DNA of 39,101 nucleotides from Clostridia bacterium (GTDB lineage Bacteria; Bacillota; Clostridia; Oscillospirales; Acutalibacteraceae): NCBI GenBank assembly GCA_017622555.1, contig JAGAQV010000028.1, forward strand, positions 1-39,101, read 5' to 3'. The position numbers and the translations under genes are program-made. Below the pieces are notes generated by a model. That model did no database searches. It was not told the origin of the DNA and was given only the letters and a program-made list of their open reading frames with translations. This document shows, piece by piece, positions 1-7,532 of this stretch; the first letter of the stretch is position 1, and each line of letters opens with the position of its first letter.

Positions 1-2
1 AT

Positions 3-146
3 GTAATCGGTTTGACTGAATTACAACAATATTTCCCGAACCTATTGAAAAACGAAAATCAGAATGGTATAATCACAACCGTTGGTAAGTGTGGTAAAAA
101 GTCATCCCTTGATGCTATACTGCACAGGCTGCTATCAAGGATATGA
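3..146 (+). CDS. 3' end of an unrecognised gene cut by the window edge
   Basis: An open frame enters from the left edge and runs 47 codons to a TGA at 144-146. No start codon in this frame has a ribosome-binding site, so it is read as the C-terminal part of a longer protein. The visible part ends in a basic stretch (TVGKCGKKSSLDAILHRLL). I do not recognise the family. A strong hairpin terminator follows 26 nt after the stop, which supports a real gene end here. It could be chance coding, because only 47 codons can be read. Confidence 0.4.
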   Translation, partial: VIGLTELQQYFPNLLKNENQNGIITTVGKCGKKSSLDAILHRLLSRI

Positions 147-171
147 AATAAGAATTATCCTAAATAAAATT

Positions 172-201
172 ATCCCCACCGAGAAATCGGTGGGGATTTT
201 T
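172..201. terminator. Bidirectional intrinsic terminator
   Basis: A perfect 9-bp GC-rich stem (CCCCACCGA / TCGGTGGGG, 174-182 and 187-195) with a GAAA loop is followed by a T run on the plus strand. On the minus strand it is followed by ATAATTTTA. It sits between two convergent genes and probably serves both. Confidence 0.85.
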
Positions 202-204
202 GTG

Positions 205-408
205 CTATTTTTGTTCTTCAAGCACGTTATCGAGCACGTGCTTGTACAGGCCCTTAAACTGTGTATGCGCCCTTTCCAACGCTTCAGGTGAAAGCTTACC
301 CTGTTCATAAAGTTTGCGAAGACGTTTTGCTTTTTTAACCTGTTTTAAAAATTCGCGATTGATATTTCCTAATGCTCTTTCAGCAGTAGGATCTGAATAA
401 TAACCCAT
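205..408 (-). CDS. Small conserved-looking hypothetical protein (67 aa)
   Basis: A 67-residue protein with a basic, probably helical centre (FLKQVKKAKRLRKLYEQGK) and a second predicted helix up to the C terminus. It has no membrane segment or known motif, and I do not recognise the family. The ATG at 408 is chosen because AGGAGGA lies 6-7 nt upstream; an in-frame start further upstream would fall inside the structured leader. The gene has its own sigma-A promoter (535-563) and a leader of about 120 nt that can fold into alternative hairpins, one pairing with the Shine-Dalgarno. It shares the terminator at 172-201 with the gene on its left. The helical, charged composition would suit a nucleic-acid- or ribosome-binding role, but that is a guess. 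Confidence 0.7.
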   Translation of the reverse strand: MGYYSDPTAERALGNINREFLKQVKKAKRLRKLYEQGKLSPEALERAHTQFKGLYKHVLDNVLEEQK

Positions 409-414
409 AATTTT

Positions 415-505
415 TCCTCCTGTATTCTTTTTTGTACAGGATGGCAATAAAAAAAGCCTATCCTGCAAATGGGTAGAATTTCCCTAATAGAAATTCAATC
501 CATTT
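415..505 (-). promoter_or_regulatory. Structured 5' leader with two hairpins and a possible SD-sequestering switch
   Basis: Read on the minus strand, a long hairpin (505-490 with 482-467; one A-A mismatch, one G-T wobble, 7-nt loop) is followed by a second (465-456 with 445-437, CAGGAT/ATCCTG plus GGC/GCC). The 3' arm of the second hairpin, TCCTGTA (441-435), is also complementary to TACAGGA (424-418), which overlaps the Shine-Dalgarno AGGAGGA (421-415) of the downstream gene. The two pairings exclude each other, the usual layout of a translational on/off switch. No known riboswitch class is recognised. Confidence 0.5.
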
Positions 506-534
506 ACAAAATAAGCGAAGTTATCTTTTGCCTC

Positions 535-563
535 ATAATAACACATATAAACAGTTTTGTCAA
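535..563 (-). promoter_or_regulatory. Sigma-A promoter of the 67-aa gene
   Basis: On the minus strand TTGACA (563-558), a 17-nt spacer and TATTAT (540-535). This predicts a leader of about 120 nt before the ATG at 408. Confidence 0.75.
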
Positions 564-625
564 TATTTTAATAAGTACTTTTCTTTTTTGAAATATATGC
601 TATACTATTTACAGGGGGCGACGAA

Positions 626-1054
626 ATGATATATACCGAAAACACCAAAAAGGCATTAAAGCTATGTTTTGAAGCACATAAAAATCAAACCGATAAAAGC
701 GGTATGCCGTATGTGTTTCATCCTTTCCATTTAGCAGAGCAAATGCAAACCGAAGAAACAACGGTTGTTGCATTGCTGCACGATTTGGTAGAAGATACAG
801 ACTACACAATTGAAGATTTAACAAGTATGGGGTTCGATAAGAATATTACAGATGCAATTGCATTAATGACCCACGCAGACGATGTGGCATATATGGACTA
901 TGTACGTGAAATAAAAAATAACCCCATTGCGAAAGCGGTAAAGCTTGCAGACTTAAAACATAATTCTGATTTAACAAGATTAGATGCCATTGACGAAAAA
1001 GCGTTGAGCAGAAGAGAAAAATATTTAAAAGCAATCGCAATATTAGAAGAATAA
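626..1054 (+). CDS. Small HD-domain alarmone hydrolase (MESH1/SpoT-type, hydrolase only)
   Basis: A 142-residue stand-alone HD protein of the RelA/SpoT hydrolase type, predicted to hydrolyse (p)ppGpp to GDP/GTP and pyrophosphate with Mn2+. The metal and catalytic residues of the family are present: H32, the H52-D53 pair, E56-D57 (HDLVED) and D109 (KLADLKHN). No synthetase, TGS or ACT domain follows, and the length fits small alarmone hydrolases rather than long Rel proteins. AGGGGG lies 8-9 nt before the ATG. The gene is monocistronic and diverges from the 67-aa gene. Members of this group can act on other nucleotides (for example NADPH in animals), so the substrate is inferred. Confidence 0.85.
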   Translation: MIYTENTKKALKLCFEAHKNQTDKSGMPYVFHPFHLAEQMQTEETTVVALLHDLVEDTDYTIEDLTSMGFDKNITDAIALMTHADDVAYMDYVREIKNNPIAKAVKLADLKHNSDLTRLDAIDEKALSRREKYLKAIAILEE

Positions 1055-1064
1055 TTTTTTCCTC

Positions 1065-1099
1065 TTTTACATTAAATTAAACACTTACGTAATGTAAAA
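1065..1099. terminator. AT-rich inverted repeat between convergent genes
   Basis: TTTTACATTA (1065-1074) and TAATGTAAAA (1090-1099) form a perfect 10-bp stem with a 15-nt loop. It lies between the 3' ends of two convergent genes, so a weak bidirectional terminator is likely. The low GC content makes this less certain than the other terminators. Confidence 0.45.
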
Positions 1100-1108
1100 A
1101 CAATTTCT

Positions 1109-1954
1109 TTAGCAATATCGGTTCACCTTACCCAGAATAGCATCTGACATTCTATCTGCTAATTCGTATTGAGGGGAACAATTCGCAATATTTACCGTTT
1201 TAAAAATTGCTACAAAAACATTGTCTATTGTGATAAAGCAAATAATCATTGCTATGGCACCGAAAACAAGCCCAAACCCTTCACAAAAAGCAAGTGTGGT
1301 ATTTAAACCATTTACTAAACCGTTAAATACAGTGCCGAACTCACATCCGAAAATCCACGTTATAACGCTTATAATAAGTATTAATAAGGCACTAAGCAAC
1401 ATTGTAAGTAAAACTAAAATGGTCTCAGCAATTGGATATACTGTGACAACAAAGAAAATTGCCAATCTGATTATACCCCAAATGGTCAAAGCAATATTTT
1501 GCAAACCAATTAAAAACGTCTTGGAAGAAAAAATATCTAAAAAACTTGTCCACGTAGTGCGAATATCACATATATAATTGATGGCACTGTCAATGAACGG
1601 AATATTTAAAAACAGCGATATTAGTATTGAAACAACGACGGTTGGCAAAAGCATGGATACATTAAACGTAAAGTTTTTAAAGCCACTTTCTGAGTAATTA
1701 CCACTTTTTAAAATAAGCATATTAAATAATTGAATGCCGAAAAGAAGTATGCCTGTTTTAAAATAAATCGGCATAAGCTCCAATAGGGTGTTTGATGCAA
1801 TACTTGATATAGTAGAAATAGCTGCTGCATTATCAATGATTAATGATACATAATTATCACCCGAAATGGTCTGAGAAAGTATCCAAAACAATATTGGGCA
1901 TATTAAATTACCGGCAATGATTACCAATAATGCTGGCTTGATTTTGTGTCGCAA
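1109..1954 (-). CDS. Polytopic membrane protein of unknown function
   Basis: A 281-residue, very hydrophobic protein with about six or seven membrane segments, near residues 8-27, 65-84, 96-117, 148-172, 173-200 and 222-252, and a short hydrophilic tail. I do not recognise a transporter or enzyme motif. Translation starts at TTG (1954), with GGAGAG about 8 nt upstream. It lies 31 nt after the stop of the 159-aa gene and has no promoter of its own, so the two are probably co-transcribed. The composition does not resemble ABC permeases or MFS proteins. It may work with its soluble partner, but nothing in the sequence names the job. Confidence 0.7.
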   Translation of the reverse strand: MRHKIKPALLVIIAGNLICPILFWILSQTISGDNYVSLIIDNAAAISTISSIASNTLLELMPIYFKTGILLFGIQLFNMLILKSGNYSESGFKNFTFNVSMLLPTVVVSILISLFLNIPFIDSAINYICDIRTTWTSFLDIFSSKTFLIGLQNIALTIWGIIRLAIFFVVTVYPIAETILVLLTMLLSALLILIISVITWIFGCEFGTVFNGLVNGLNTTLAFCEGFGLVFGAIAMIICFITIDNVFVAIFKTVNIANCSPQYELADRMSDAILGKVNRYC

Positions 1955-1985
1955 AATATCTCTCCTAAAACAAAGATTTCTTAAA

Positions 1986-2465
1986 TCATTTTTCTTTACG
2001 GGAAACGTAGATGAATGCGCAACCGAATTTGCTTTTTAACAAGATATATTTCGGTTTACTTTCAGGCGTTATAGTTAAAACCGCATCTGGAAAAACTTTT
2101 AGCCATCCAAGAAGTAAGGCAACGCTTATATGCCCATCAACAAAAGGACAATAATATAGTCTTTGTCCTTTTGTTATTAATTGTTCCAGCTCTTCATTTG
2201 AAGGTCTGTCGATAATAGTGTCGTATATTTCAGTTGTATCAAATTGACGGCCAAAACCATATTTTGTATGGTTGGTATTGCTTACTTTAAATTCTTGTGG
2301 GAGATTAATATTCAAAAAAACTTTGCCTCTTGAAGAATTAATACGTATAGAAAGAATACCATTTTTATCTTTAAACCAAAATGATCCTACTTTTTTGAGA
2401 TTAAACATATCGAGAAGTGCATTTTTAATTTGCCTTTTTGTCTTTAAATTCCCAAATTTCAGCAT
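1986..2465 (-). CDS. Basic soluble protein of unknown function, operon partner of the membrane protein
   Basis: A 159-residue protein with a lysine-rich N terminus (LKTKRQIKNALLDMFNLKK) and mixed alpha/beta-looking remainder; no signal peptide or membrane segment. The family is not recognised. An in-frame GTG lies 9 nt upstream, but the ATG at 2465 is preferred because AGGGTGG sits 5-6 nt before it and would overlap the GTG. A near-consensus promoter lies directly upstream. It is followed by the polytopic membrane protein after a 20-nt gap plus that gene's start region. The basic N terminus could bind nucleic acid; this is only suggested by charge. Confidence 0.65.
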   Translation of the reverse strand: MLKFGNLKTKRQIKNALLDMFNLKKVGSFWFKDKNGILSIRINSSRGKVFLNINLPQEFKVSNTNHTKYGFGRQFDTTEIYDTIIDRPSNEELEQLITKGQRLYYCPFVDGHISVALLLGWLKVFPDAVLTITPESKPKYILLKSKFGCAFIYVSRKEK

Positions 2466-2494
2466 TGTACCCACCCTGCGAAAAATATATATTT

Positions 2495-2523
2495 ATTATA
2501 TTGTAATTAAAATTTTTAGTCAA
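2495..2523 (-). promoter_or_regulatory. Sigma-A promoter of the two-gene unknown operon
   Basis: Minus strand TTGACT (2523-2518), 17-nt spacer, TATAAT (2500-2495), about 30 nt upstream of the ATG at 2465. Confidence 0.75.
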
Positions 2524-2621
2524 TAGTTAAATATTGATGTAATTGAATAAATCCCCCTTTTGCGTATTTGACCACGGGCGGATATCAAAGAATCTAAACA
2601 ATTAGATTTATAATATAAAAG

Positions 2622-2656
2622 CTCCCCTTAGATTGCTCCAAGGGGAGTTTTGTTTT
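2622..2656. terminator. Intrinsic terminator downstream of yfcE
   Basis: CTCCCCTT (2622-2629) and AAGGGGAG (2640-2647) form an 8-bp stem with a 10-nt loop. The plus side is followed by TTTTGTTTTT; the minus side by CTTTTATATT. It lies just after yfcE on the minus strand, which it most plausibly ends. Confidence 0.7.
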
Positions 2657-2678
2657 TAAAAATCATAAAACAATTCAT

Positions 2679-3224
2679 TTAAATTTTAAATTGCTTATAA
2701 ACCTCGCCGGTTTCAAGGTTTTTCCACAAAAATTCACCATTTTCATAAATCATATAGCTATGGGGTGAATTATCTTTCGGAATAGATACCGAACCGCAGT
2801 TCATATAAATTTTACCTTCAAGGTCTACTATTTCGGGCACGTGGGTGTGACCGCCAAGCAAAATATCGCCCTTTGCCATTTCGGGCAGGTTATCCTTTCC
2901 ATAAATATGGCCGTGGCTTAGATAAAGAGTTTCATCTTCAAGCGGTAGGGTTTTATAATCGGCCATTATGGGAAACTGAAGCACCATTTGGTCAACCTCG
3001 GCATCGCAGTTGCCCCTTACGCACAAAAGCATATCCTTTAATGGATTAAGCATTGCAATAACCTCTTTAGGTGCGTAGCCTTTGGGTAAATCATTTCGGG
3101 GACCGTGGTACAAAATATCACCGAGAATCAGCACCTTTTCGGGCTTTTCGGCTTCAATTGCCTTTAAAAGCAAATCACAATAATATGCACTGCCGTGAAT
3201 GTCAGACGCTATTAAAAATTTCAT
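2679..3224 (-). CDS. yfcE: YfcE-type metallophosphodiesterase
   Basis: A 181-residue calcineurin-like phosphoesterase. The metal-binding motifs of the family appear in order: D8 and H10 (SDIHG), GD (LGDILYHG), GNCD (RGNCD), the SHGH motif and GGHTHVP near the C terminus. Length and motif layout match the YfcE/MJ0936 phosphodiesterases, cytosolic enzymes that hydrolyse phosphodiesters with Mn2+; the natural substrate is not settled. The start ATG overlaps the stop of the flavin-reductase-like gene (ATGA at 3221-3224), so the two are translationally coupled. A terminator follows. Confidence 0.9.
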   Translation of the reverse strand: MKFLIASDIHGSAYYCDLLLKAIEAEKPEKVLILGDILYHGPRNDLPKGYAPKEVIAMLNPLKDMLLCVRGNCDAEVDQMVLQFPIMADYKTLPLEDETLYLSHGHIYGKDNLPEMAKGDILLGGHTHVPEIVDLEGKIYMNCGSVSIPKDNSPHSYMIYENGEFLWKNLETGEVYKQFKI

Positions 3225-3718
3225 TCCTTAACCAACACCTTTTCAATTTTTCCAAAAATCATTTTGTGGTAATCCTTATCACCATACCATTTAAGCGGGG
3301 CCTTATCGGTAAAGCATTCCTCTTTCATTTCCTGCACATACTGCTTTTTGCAAATTATTACAAGGCGCGCTTCCTCAAAATAAACCGTATTATCGGCAAA
3401 AACAGGTGTTAAACCTGTCATTTCGGTTTTATTGACTTCCCTACCGCTTAACTTACCGCAAATTTTGTGAATGTCCTTGTTATCACCGTAAAAAGAAAGG
3501 GCATAATAATCACAGTCATTAACAAACTGCATAGTGTATCTTTGTGGGCGAATAACCGCAACTGCAGTATCAGCGCCCCACATTTCGCCCAAAAATCCCC
3601 AAGAGGCTGTCATCATATTGTGGCTGTTTTCATCCCCTGCGGAAATTAGCATCCATTCGTTTGAAATTAAATCAACAATATTTTCTTTGATTTCCCTTGC
3701 GCTTATTTCTTTAAACAT
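3221..3718 (-). CDS. Flavin reductase-like / FMN-binding domain protein
   Basis: A 165-residue protein with the split-barrel flavin reductase-like fold: the N-terminal substrate- and FMN-contact region (SHNMMTASWGFLGEMWG), the following VIRPQRYTMQFV segment typical of this family, and a C-terminal GDKDYHKMIFGKI strand. Such proteins bind FMN and reduce flavin or, in some members, nitro compounds with NAD(P)H; the specific role cannot be read from the sequence. The ATG at 3718 is chosen over an in-frame start 10 codons upstream because GGTGG lies 6-7 nt before it. It has its own promoter and is coupled to yfcE by a 4-nt overlap. Confidence 0.82.
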   Translation of the reverse strand: MFKEISAREIKENIVDLISNEWMLISAGDENSHNMMTASWGFLGEMWGADTAVAVIRPQRYTMQFVNDCDYYALSFYGDNKDIHKICGKLSGREVNKTEMTGLTPVFADNTVYFEEARLVIICKKQYVQEMKEECFTDKAPLKWYGDKDYHKMIFGKIEKVLVKE

Positions 3719-3747
3719 AAAAAACCACCGTTTCATAAGATATTTCA

Positions 3748-3776
3748 ATTATACTATATGTTTTTTTAGTTTGCAA
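3748..3776 (-). promoter_or_regulatory. Sigma-A promoter of the flavin reductase-yfcE operon
   Basis: Minus strand TTGCAA (3776-3771), 17-nt spacer, TATAAT (3753-3748). It is back to back with the plus-strand promoter at 3780-3808, so the two could interfere. Confidence 0.75.
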
Positions 3777-3779
3777 TAT

Positions 3780-3808
3780 TTGACTTTAATTACATAATGT
3801 GTTATTCT
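3780..3808 (+). promoter_or_regulatory. Sigma-A promoter of the large membrane-anchored protein
   Basis: TTGACT (3780-3785), 17-nt spacer, TATTCT (3803-3808), 28 nt before the ATG at 3837. An AGGAGTG ribosome-binding site follows. Confidence 0.75.
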
Positions 3809-3836
3809 TAATTTACAAATTTTAGGAGTGGTATAA

Positions 3837-5471
3837 ATGAAAAATAACATTTTAAAGGTCATTATTAAGTGGCTTGTTTCACTTGTAATAATTGCTTTGT
3901 CCTATTGGTTTATGCTACCGCCAATTAACTGGCGCAGTCGTGAATTTTGGACGTTTTTAATTTGGTCGTTTATTGTTTGTGTAGCGATTAACGCCTTTAC
4001 CCAAATTTTCGATTTTATAAAAGCAAACGTGGGCAAAAAAATTAAAATTGACAGCAAAACCCACCTTAACTTAAGTGCTTTGGGTGCGCCTATTAAATTT
4101 GCAGTAATTTTTATTGTGGCAATTATTGTTTTAAGCGGTGTGGTTTCAATTATTGGTGCTGAAATTTTTAACGCTAAGGCTTACAATAACCTTATAAAAA
4201 TGTCAGACGGTGATTTTACAAAGGACGTTGCCGAAATTAATATGGACCAAATCCCCATTGTTGACCGTGATACTGCTTCACGCTTGGCACAAAGAAAATT
4301 AGGTGAAATGTCAGATTTAGTTTCGCAGTTTGAAATTGAGGACATTTACACCCAAATTAACTACCGTGGCAAGCCCGTGCGTGTAACCCCATTAATTTAC
4401 GGTGACATTATTAAATGGCTTAACAACCAAAAACAAGGTATTCCTGCATATATCACCATTGATATGACCACTCAGGAAACTTCTCTTGTAAGGCTTGAAA
4501 ACGGCATAAAATATTCTGAAAGCGAATACTTTATGCGTGACCTTAACCGTGCGCTTCGCTTTAAGTACCCCACCAAAATTTTTGGTGATATTTCCTTTGA
4601 AATTGATGATGACGGCACACCCTATTGGGTAGCATCAACCGTTACCTACCGCATTGGTGTGTGGAACGGTCAGGACATTAACGGCGCCGTGCTTTTAAAT
4701 GCTGTAACAGGTGAAAGCAAGTATTACGCTTTGAAGGACATTCCTACTTGGGTTGACCAGGTGTTTGAATCGGATATGGTTATTCAGCAGCTTGTATATA
4801 ACGGCAAATATCGTTCAGGCTTTTGGAATTCGGTATTTGGTCAGCGCGGTGTGCTACAGCCAACCGATGGCTACAATTATTTAGCAATTGATGATGACGT
4901 TTATTTATACACTGGTATGACTTCGGTTACAAGTGACGAATCGAACGTGGGCTTTGTGCTTACAAATCTTCGTACAAAGGAAACCAAGTTTTATGCAATA
5001 CCTGGCGCTGAGGAATATTCAGCAATGTCATCAGCCGAAGGTCAGGTACAGCATCTAAATTACACCTCAACCTTTCCCCTGCTTTTAAACGTTTCCAATA
5101 GACCGACATATTTTATGTCACTTAAAGATGCGGCAGGACTTGTTAAAATGTACGCTTTTGTTGACGTTAACCAATACCAAATTGTAGGTACAGGCAACAG
5201 CGTTGAGGCCGCGCAAAGCGATTATATTTCAAAGCTTAAGAATGAAAACGTAAGCGAGGATATTAAACCCGAAACGACAAGCGGTATAATTGAAAAAATT
5301 AACGCTGTAGTAATTGACGGTAACACGGTTTATTATATAAAGCTTCAGGGTAACGACGCAATTTATACCGCAAAGGTAACTATGTCGGATAAGCTTCCCT
5401 TTACTGAAATCGGCACCGAAATAACCCTTACCTTAAACGGTACAACAATTACAAAAATCGAATATAAATAA
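3837..5471 (+). CDS. Large membrane-anchored protein with CvpA-like N terminus, function unknown
   Basis: A 544-residue protein with three predicted membrane helices near residues 8-28, 37-56 and 86-110, followed by about 430 mainly polar residues expected on the outer face. The extracytoplasmic part is rich in beta-strand-like segments and contains two similar stretches (YWVASTVTYRIG..., TAVTGESKYYALKDIP-like and TNLRTKETKFYAIPG) that look like repeats. Proteins of this design are common in clostridia, sometimes under the names CvpA-like or cell-shape protein; I cannot confirm that homology. It has its own promoter and terminator and no operon partner. The outer domain might sense or bind something at the cell surface (inference). 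Confidence 0.75.
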   Translation: MKNNILKVIIKWLVSLVIIALSYWFMLPPINWRSREFWTFLIWSFIVCVAINAFTQIFDFIKANVGKKIKIDSKTHLNLSALGAPIKFAVIFIVAIIVLSGVVSIIGAEIFNAKAYNNLIKMSDGDFTKDVAEINMDQIPIVDRDTASRLAQRKLGEMSDLVSQFEIEDIYTQINYRGKPVRVTPLIYGDIIKWLNNQKQGIPAYITIDMTTQETSLVRLENGIKYSESEYFMRDLNRALRFKYPTKIFGDISFEIDDDGTPYWVASTVTYRIGVWNGQDINGAVLLNAVTGESKYYALKDIPTWVDQVFESDMVIQQLVYNGKYRSGFWNSVFGQRGVLQPTDGYNYLAIDDDVYLYTGMTSVTSDESNVGFVLTNLRTKETKFYAIPGAEEYSAMSSAEGQVQHLNYTSTFPLLLNVSNRPTYFMSLKDAAGLVKMYAFVDVNQYQIVGTGNSVEAAQSDYISKLKNENVSEDIKPETTSGIIEKINAVVIDGNTVYYIKLQGNDAIYTAKVTMSDKLPFTEIGTEITLTLNGTTITKIEYK

Positions 5472-5476
5472 TAAAT

Positions 5477-5508
5477 AACGGTGAGCAAATGCTCACCGTT
5501 TTAATTTT
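5477..5508. terminator. Bidirectional terminator between the membrane protein and recG
   Basis: A perfect 10-bp stem AACGGTGAGC (5477-5486) / GCTCACCGTT (5491-5500) with an AAAT loop. T-rich tracts follow on both strands. The recG stop codon abuts it. Confidence 0.85.
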
Positions 5509-7522
5509 GATTAAGCCGTTTGTAAAGGTCTATTACCTCTTGTCGCAATTCCTTATTTTCGGGGAATTTAAGGCGAGGGTCGTATTGAAGTAATAGCTCG
5601 GCTTCCTTTTTGGCCTTAAACAAAACCTCTTTATCGGCAAAAATGTCGGCAATTTTCATTTGTGGAATGCCGTGCTGTCGGTTGCCGAGAAAATCACCCG
5701 GACCACGAAGTTCAAAGTCCTTGTCGGCTATTTTAAAGCCATCTGACGAGGATTTAATAACGTTAAGGCGGTAAAGAGTTTCTTCATTTTGGCTGTCACT
5801 TATTAAAATGCAGTCACTTTTTGCGTTACCACGACCGATTCTGCCCCTTAACTGATGCAACTGAGAAAGACCGAAACGGTCGGCATCCTCAATAAGCATT
5901 ACAACAGCATTAGGCACGTCAATGCCAACTTCAATTACCGTTGTGGCAACAAGCAGCTGAATTTCACCCTCGGCAAAACGGCGCATAACCTTTTCCTTGT
6001 CCTTCGCATTCATTTTGCCGTGCAAAAGCCCAAGCGAATAATCCTTAAATTCGTTTTCGCAAAGAGCATTATAATATTCCTTAGCCGATTTAAGACCGCT
6101 TTCTTCCCCATCTTCTACCAACGGGCAGACAATATACCCTTGCTGACCGTTATTTAAAAACTTCTTAATGTAGTTATAAATTCGGTTACGGTAGGTTGAA
6201 TCAACACAGTAGGTGTCAATTTTTTGCCTGCCTTTTGGGTATTCATCAATAATGCTTATATCAAGGTCACCGTACAAAATAAGACCCAAGGTTTGCGGAA
6301 TAGGTGTTGCCGACATTACAAGTGTATGTGGGTTTTCACCCTTTTTAGTAAGCTTTTCACGCTGTGCAACACCAAAACGGTGCTGTTCGTCGGTGATAAC
6401 AAGCCCCAAATTGTTAAACTGTACGTCATCAACAATTAAAGCGTGAGTGCCTATAATAACGTCAATTTCGCCGTCGGCAAGCTGTTTTTTTACCACCAAT
6501 TTTTGTTTTGCGGTAAGTGAACCTGTCAGCAGACCGCATTTTATACCGCTGCATTCATTTATATTTGATAGCGTTTTAAAATGCTGTTCGGCCAAAATTT
6601 CGGTGGGTGCCATAAGCGCTGACTGATAACCGTTTTCCGCCGCAACAGAACAAAGGGCGGCGGCAACCATTGTTTTACCACTGCCAACATCACCCTGAAT
6701 AAGCCTGGTCATTGGTCTGCCCGACTGCATGTCCTTTATACATTCGTTAATAACACGGCTCTGAGCAGAAGTCAGTTCAAAAGGCAAGCCTTGTTTAAAT
6801 GCTTCAACCGAGTTATTTTTTATTATGCAACCACTTTTTTGGTGGGTTTTAAGCTTAATTATTGAAAGTGCAACCTGCAACACAAACAGTTCTTCAAAAA
6901 CCAAACGCTCCTTTGCTTTTTTAAAGGCTTCGGGCGACAACGGAAAATGTATATTCTCAATTGCAAATTTTAAACTGCACAAATTATTTCTTTCAAGAAT
7001 TATTTGAGGCAAAGTTTCCTCAAGCTCAAGCGAATTTACCGCAGTTTTCACAAGACGCGAAAGCTGAGCGGACGACATATCACGGCTTGCGGGATATATC
7101 GGCTCTATAACGTTATAATCAGCAGGCTTTATAATGGGCGAGTTCATTTGCCGCGCGCCAAAATTACCGTCAAGCTTGCCGTAAAACAAATATTCACGGT
7201 CCATTTTTAACTTTTCCGCCAAAAAGCGCTGATTAAACAGGCTGACAAACATTCGGCCGCTTTCATCCTCGACAATAAATTTATAAATTACAACTGAGCT
7301 TTTGGTTTTAAATTCTTCAATTGGGGTTACAATTTTTGCCCTAACACACACATTTTCAAAAAACGGGGCACGGCTTATGGGGTAGGTTTTAGTCCAGTCA
7401 AGGTATTTTCTTGGATAAAAACGCAAAAGGGCACCGACAGTGTCGATGCCCTTTGATTTGAGAATTTCAGCCCTTTTAGCACCGACACCTTTTAAATATT
7501 GAATATCAGTGAAAGCTGTCAT
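5501..7522 (-). CDS. recG: ATP-dependent DNA helicase RecG
   Basis: A 673-residue superfamily 2 helicase that reverses stalled replication forks and branch-migrates Holliday junctions. The N terminus holds the helix-hairpin-like region (YLKGVGAKRAEIL) and the wedge/OB domain. The motor domains carry Walker A GDVGSGKT (277-284), the DEQH box (378-381), SATPIPQTL, and motif VI QLRGRIGRG. A TRG-like GDFLGNRQHG follows near the end. Length is normal. The ATG at 7522 has AGGAGA about 7 nt upstream. It is the last gene of the ymdB operon, 10 nt behind fakA; the yloU-yloV-recG order is common in Firmicutes. Confidence 0.97.
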   Translation of the reverse strand: MTAFTDIQYLKGVGAKRAEILKSKGIDTVGALLRFYPRKYLDWTKTYPISRAPFFENVCVRAKIVTPIEEFKTKSSVVIYKFIVEDESGRMFVSLFNQRFLAEKLKMDREYLFYGKLDGNFGARQMNSPIIKPADYNVIEPIYPASRDMSSAQLSRLVKTAVNSLELEETLPQIILERNNLCSLKFAIENIHFPLSPEAFKKAKERLVFEELFVLQVALSIIKLKTHQKSGCIIKNNSVEAFKQGLPFELTSAQSRVINECIKDMQSGRPMTRLIQGDVGSGKTMVAAALCSVAAENGYQSALMAPTEILAEQHFKTLSNINECSGIKCGLLTGSLTAKQKLVVKKQLADGEIDVIIGTHALIVDDVQFNNLGLVITDEQHRFGVAQREKLTKKGENPHTLVMSATPIPQTLGLILYGDLDISIIDEYPKGRQKIDTYCVDSTYRNRIYNYIKKFLNNGQQGYIVCPLVEDGEESGLKSAKEYYNALCENEFKDYSLGLLHGKMNAKDKEKVMRRFAEGEIQLLVATTVIEVGIDVPNAVVMLIEDADRFGLSQLHQLRGRIGRGNAKSDCILISDSQNEETLYRLNVIKSSSDGFKIADKDFELRGPGDFLGNRQHGIPQMKIADIFADKEVLFKAKKEAELLLQYDPRLKFPENKELRQEVIDLYKRLNQN

Positions 7523-7532
7523 AAAATTTCTC

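Noticed and set aside
601-606. TATACT as the -10 of the HD hydrolase gene
   Set aside because: The hexamer is good, but no -35 stands at 16-18 nt and the leader would be only about 13 nt, leaving little room before the ribosome-binding site. Possible but not listed as a feature.
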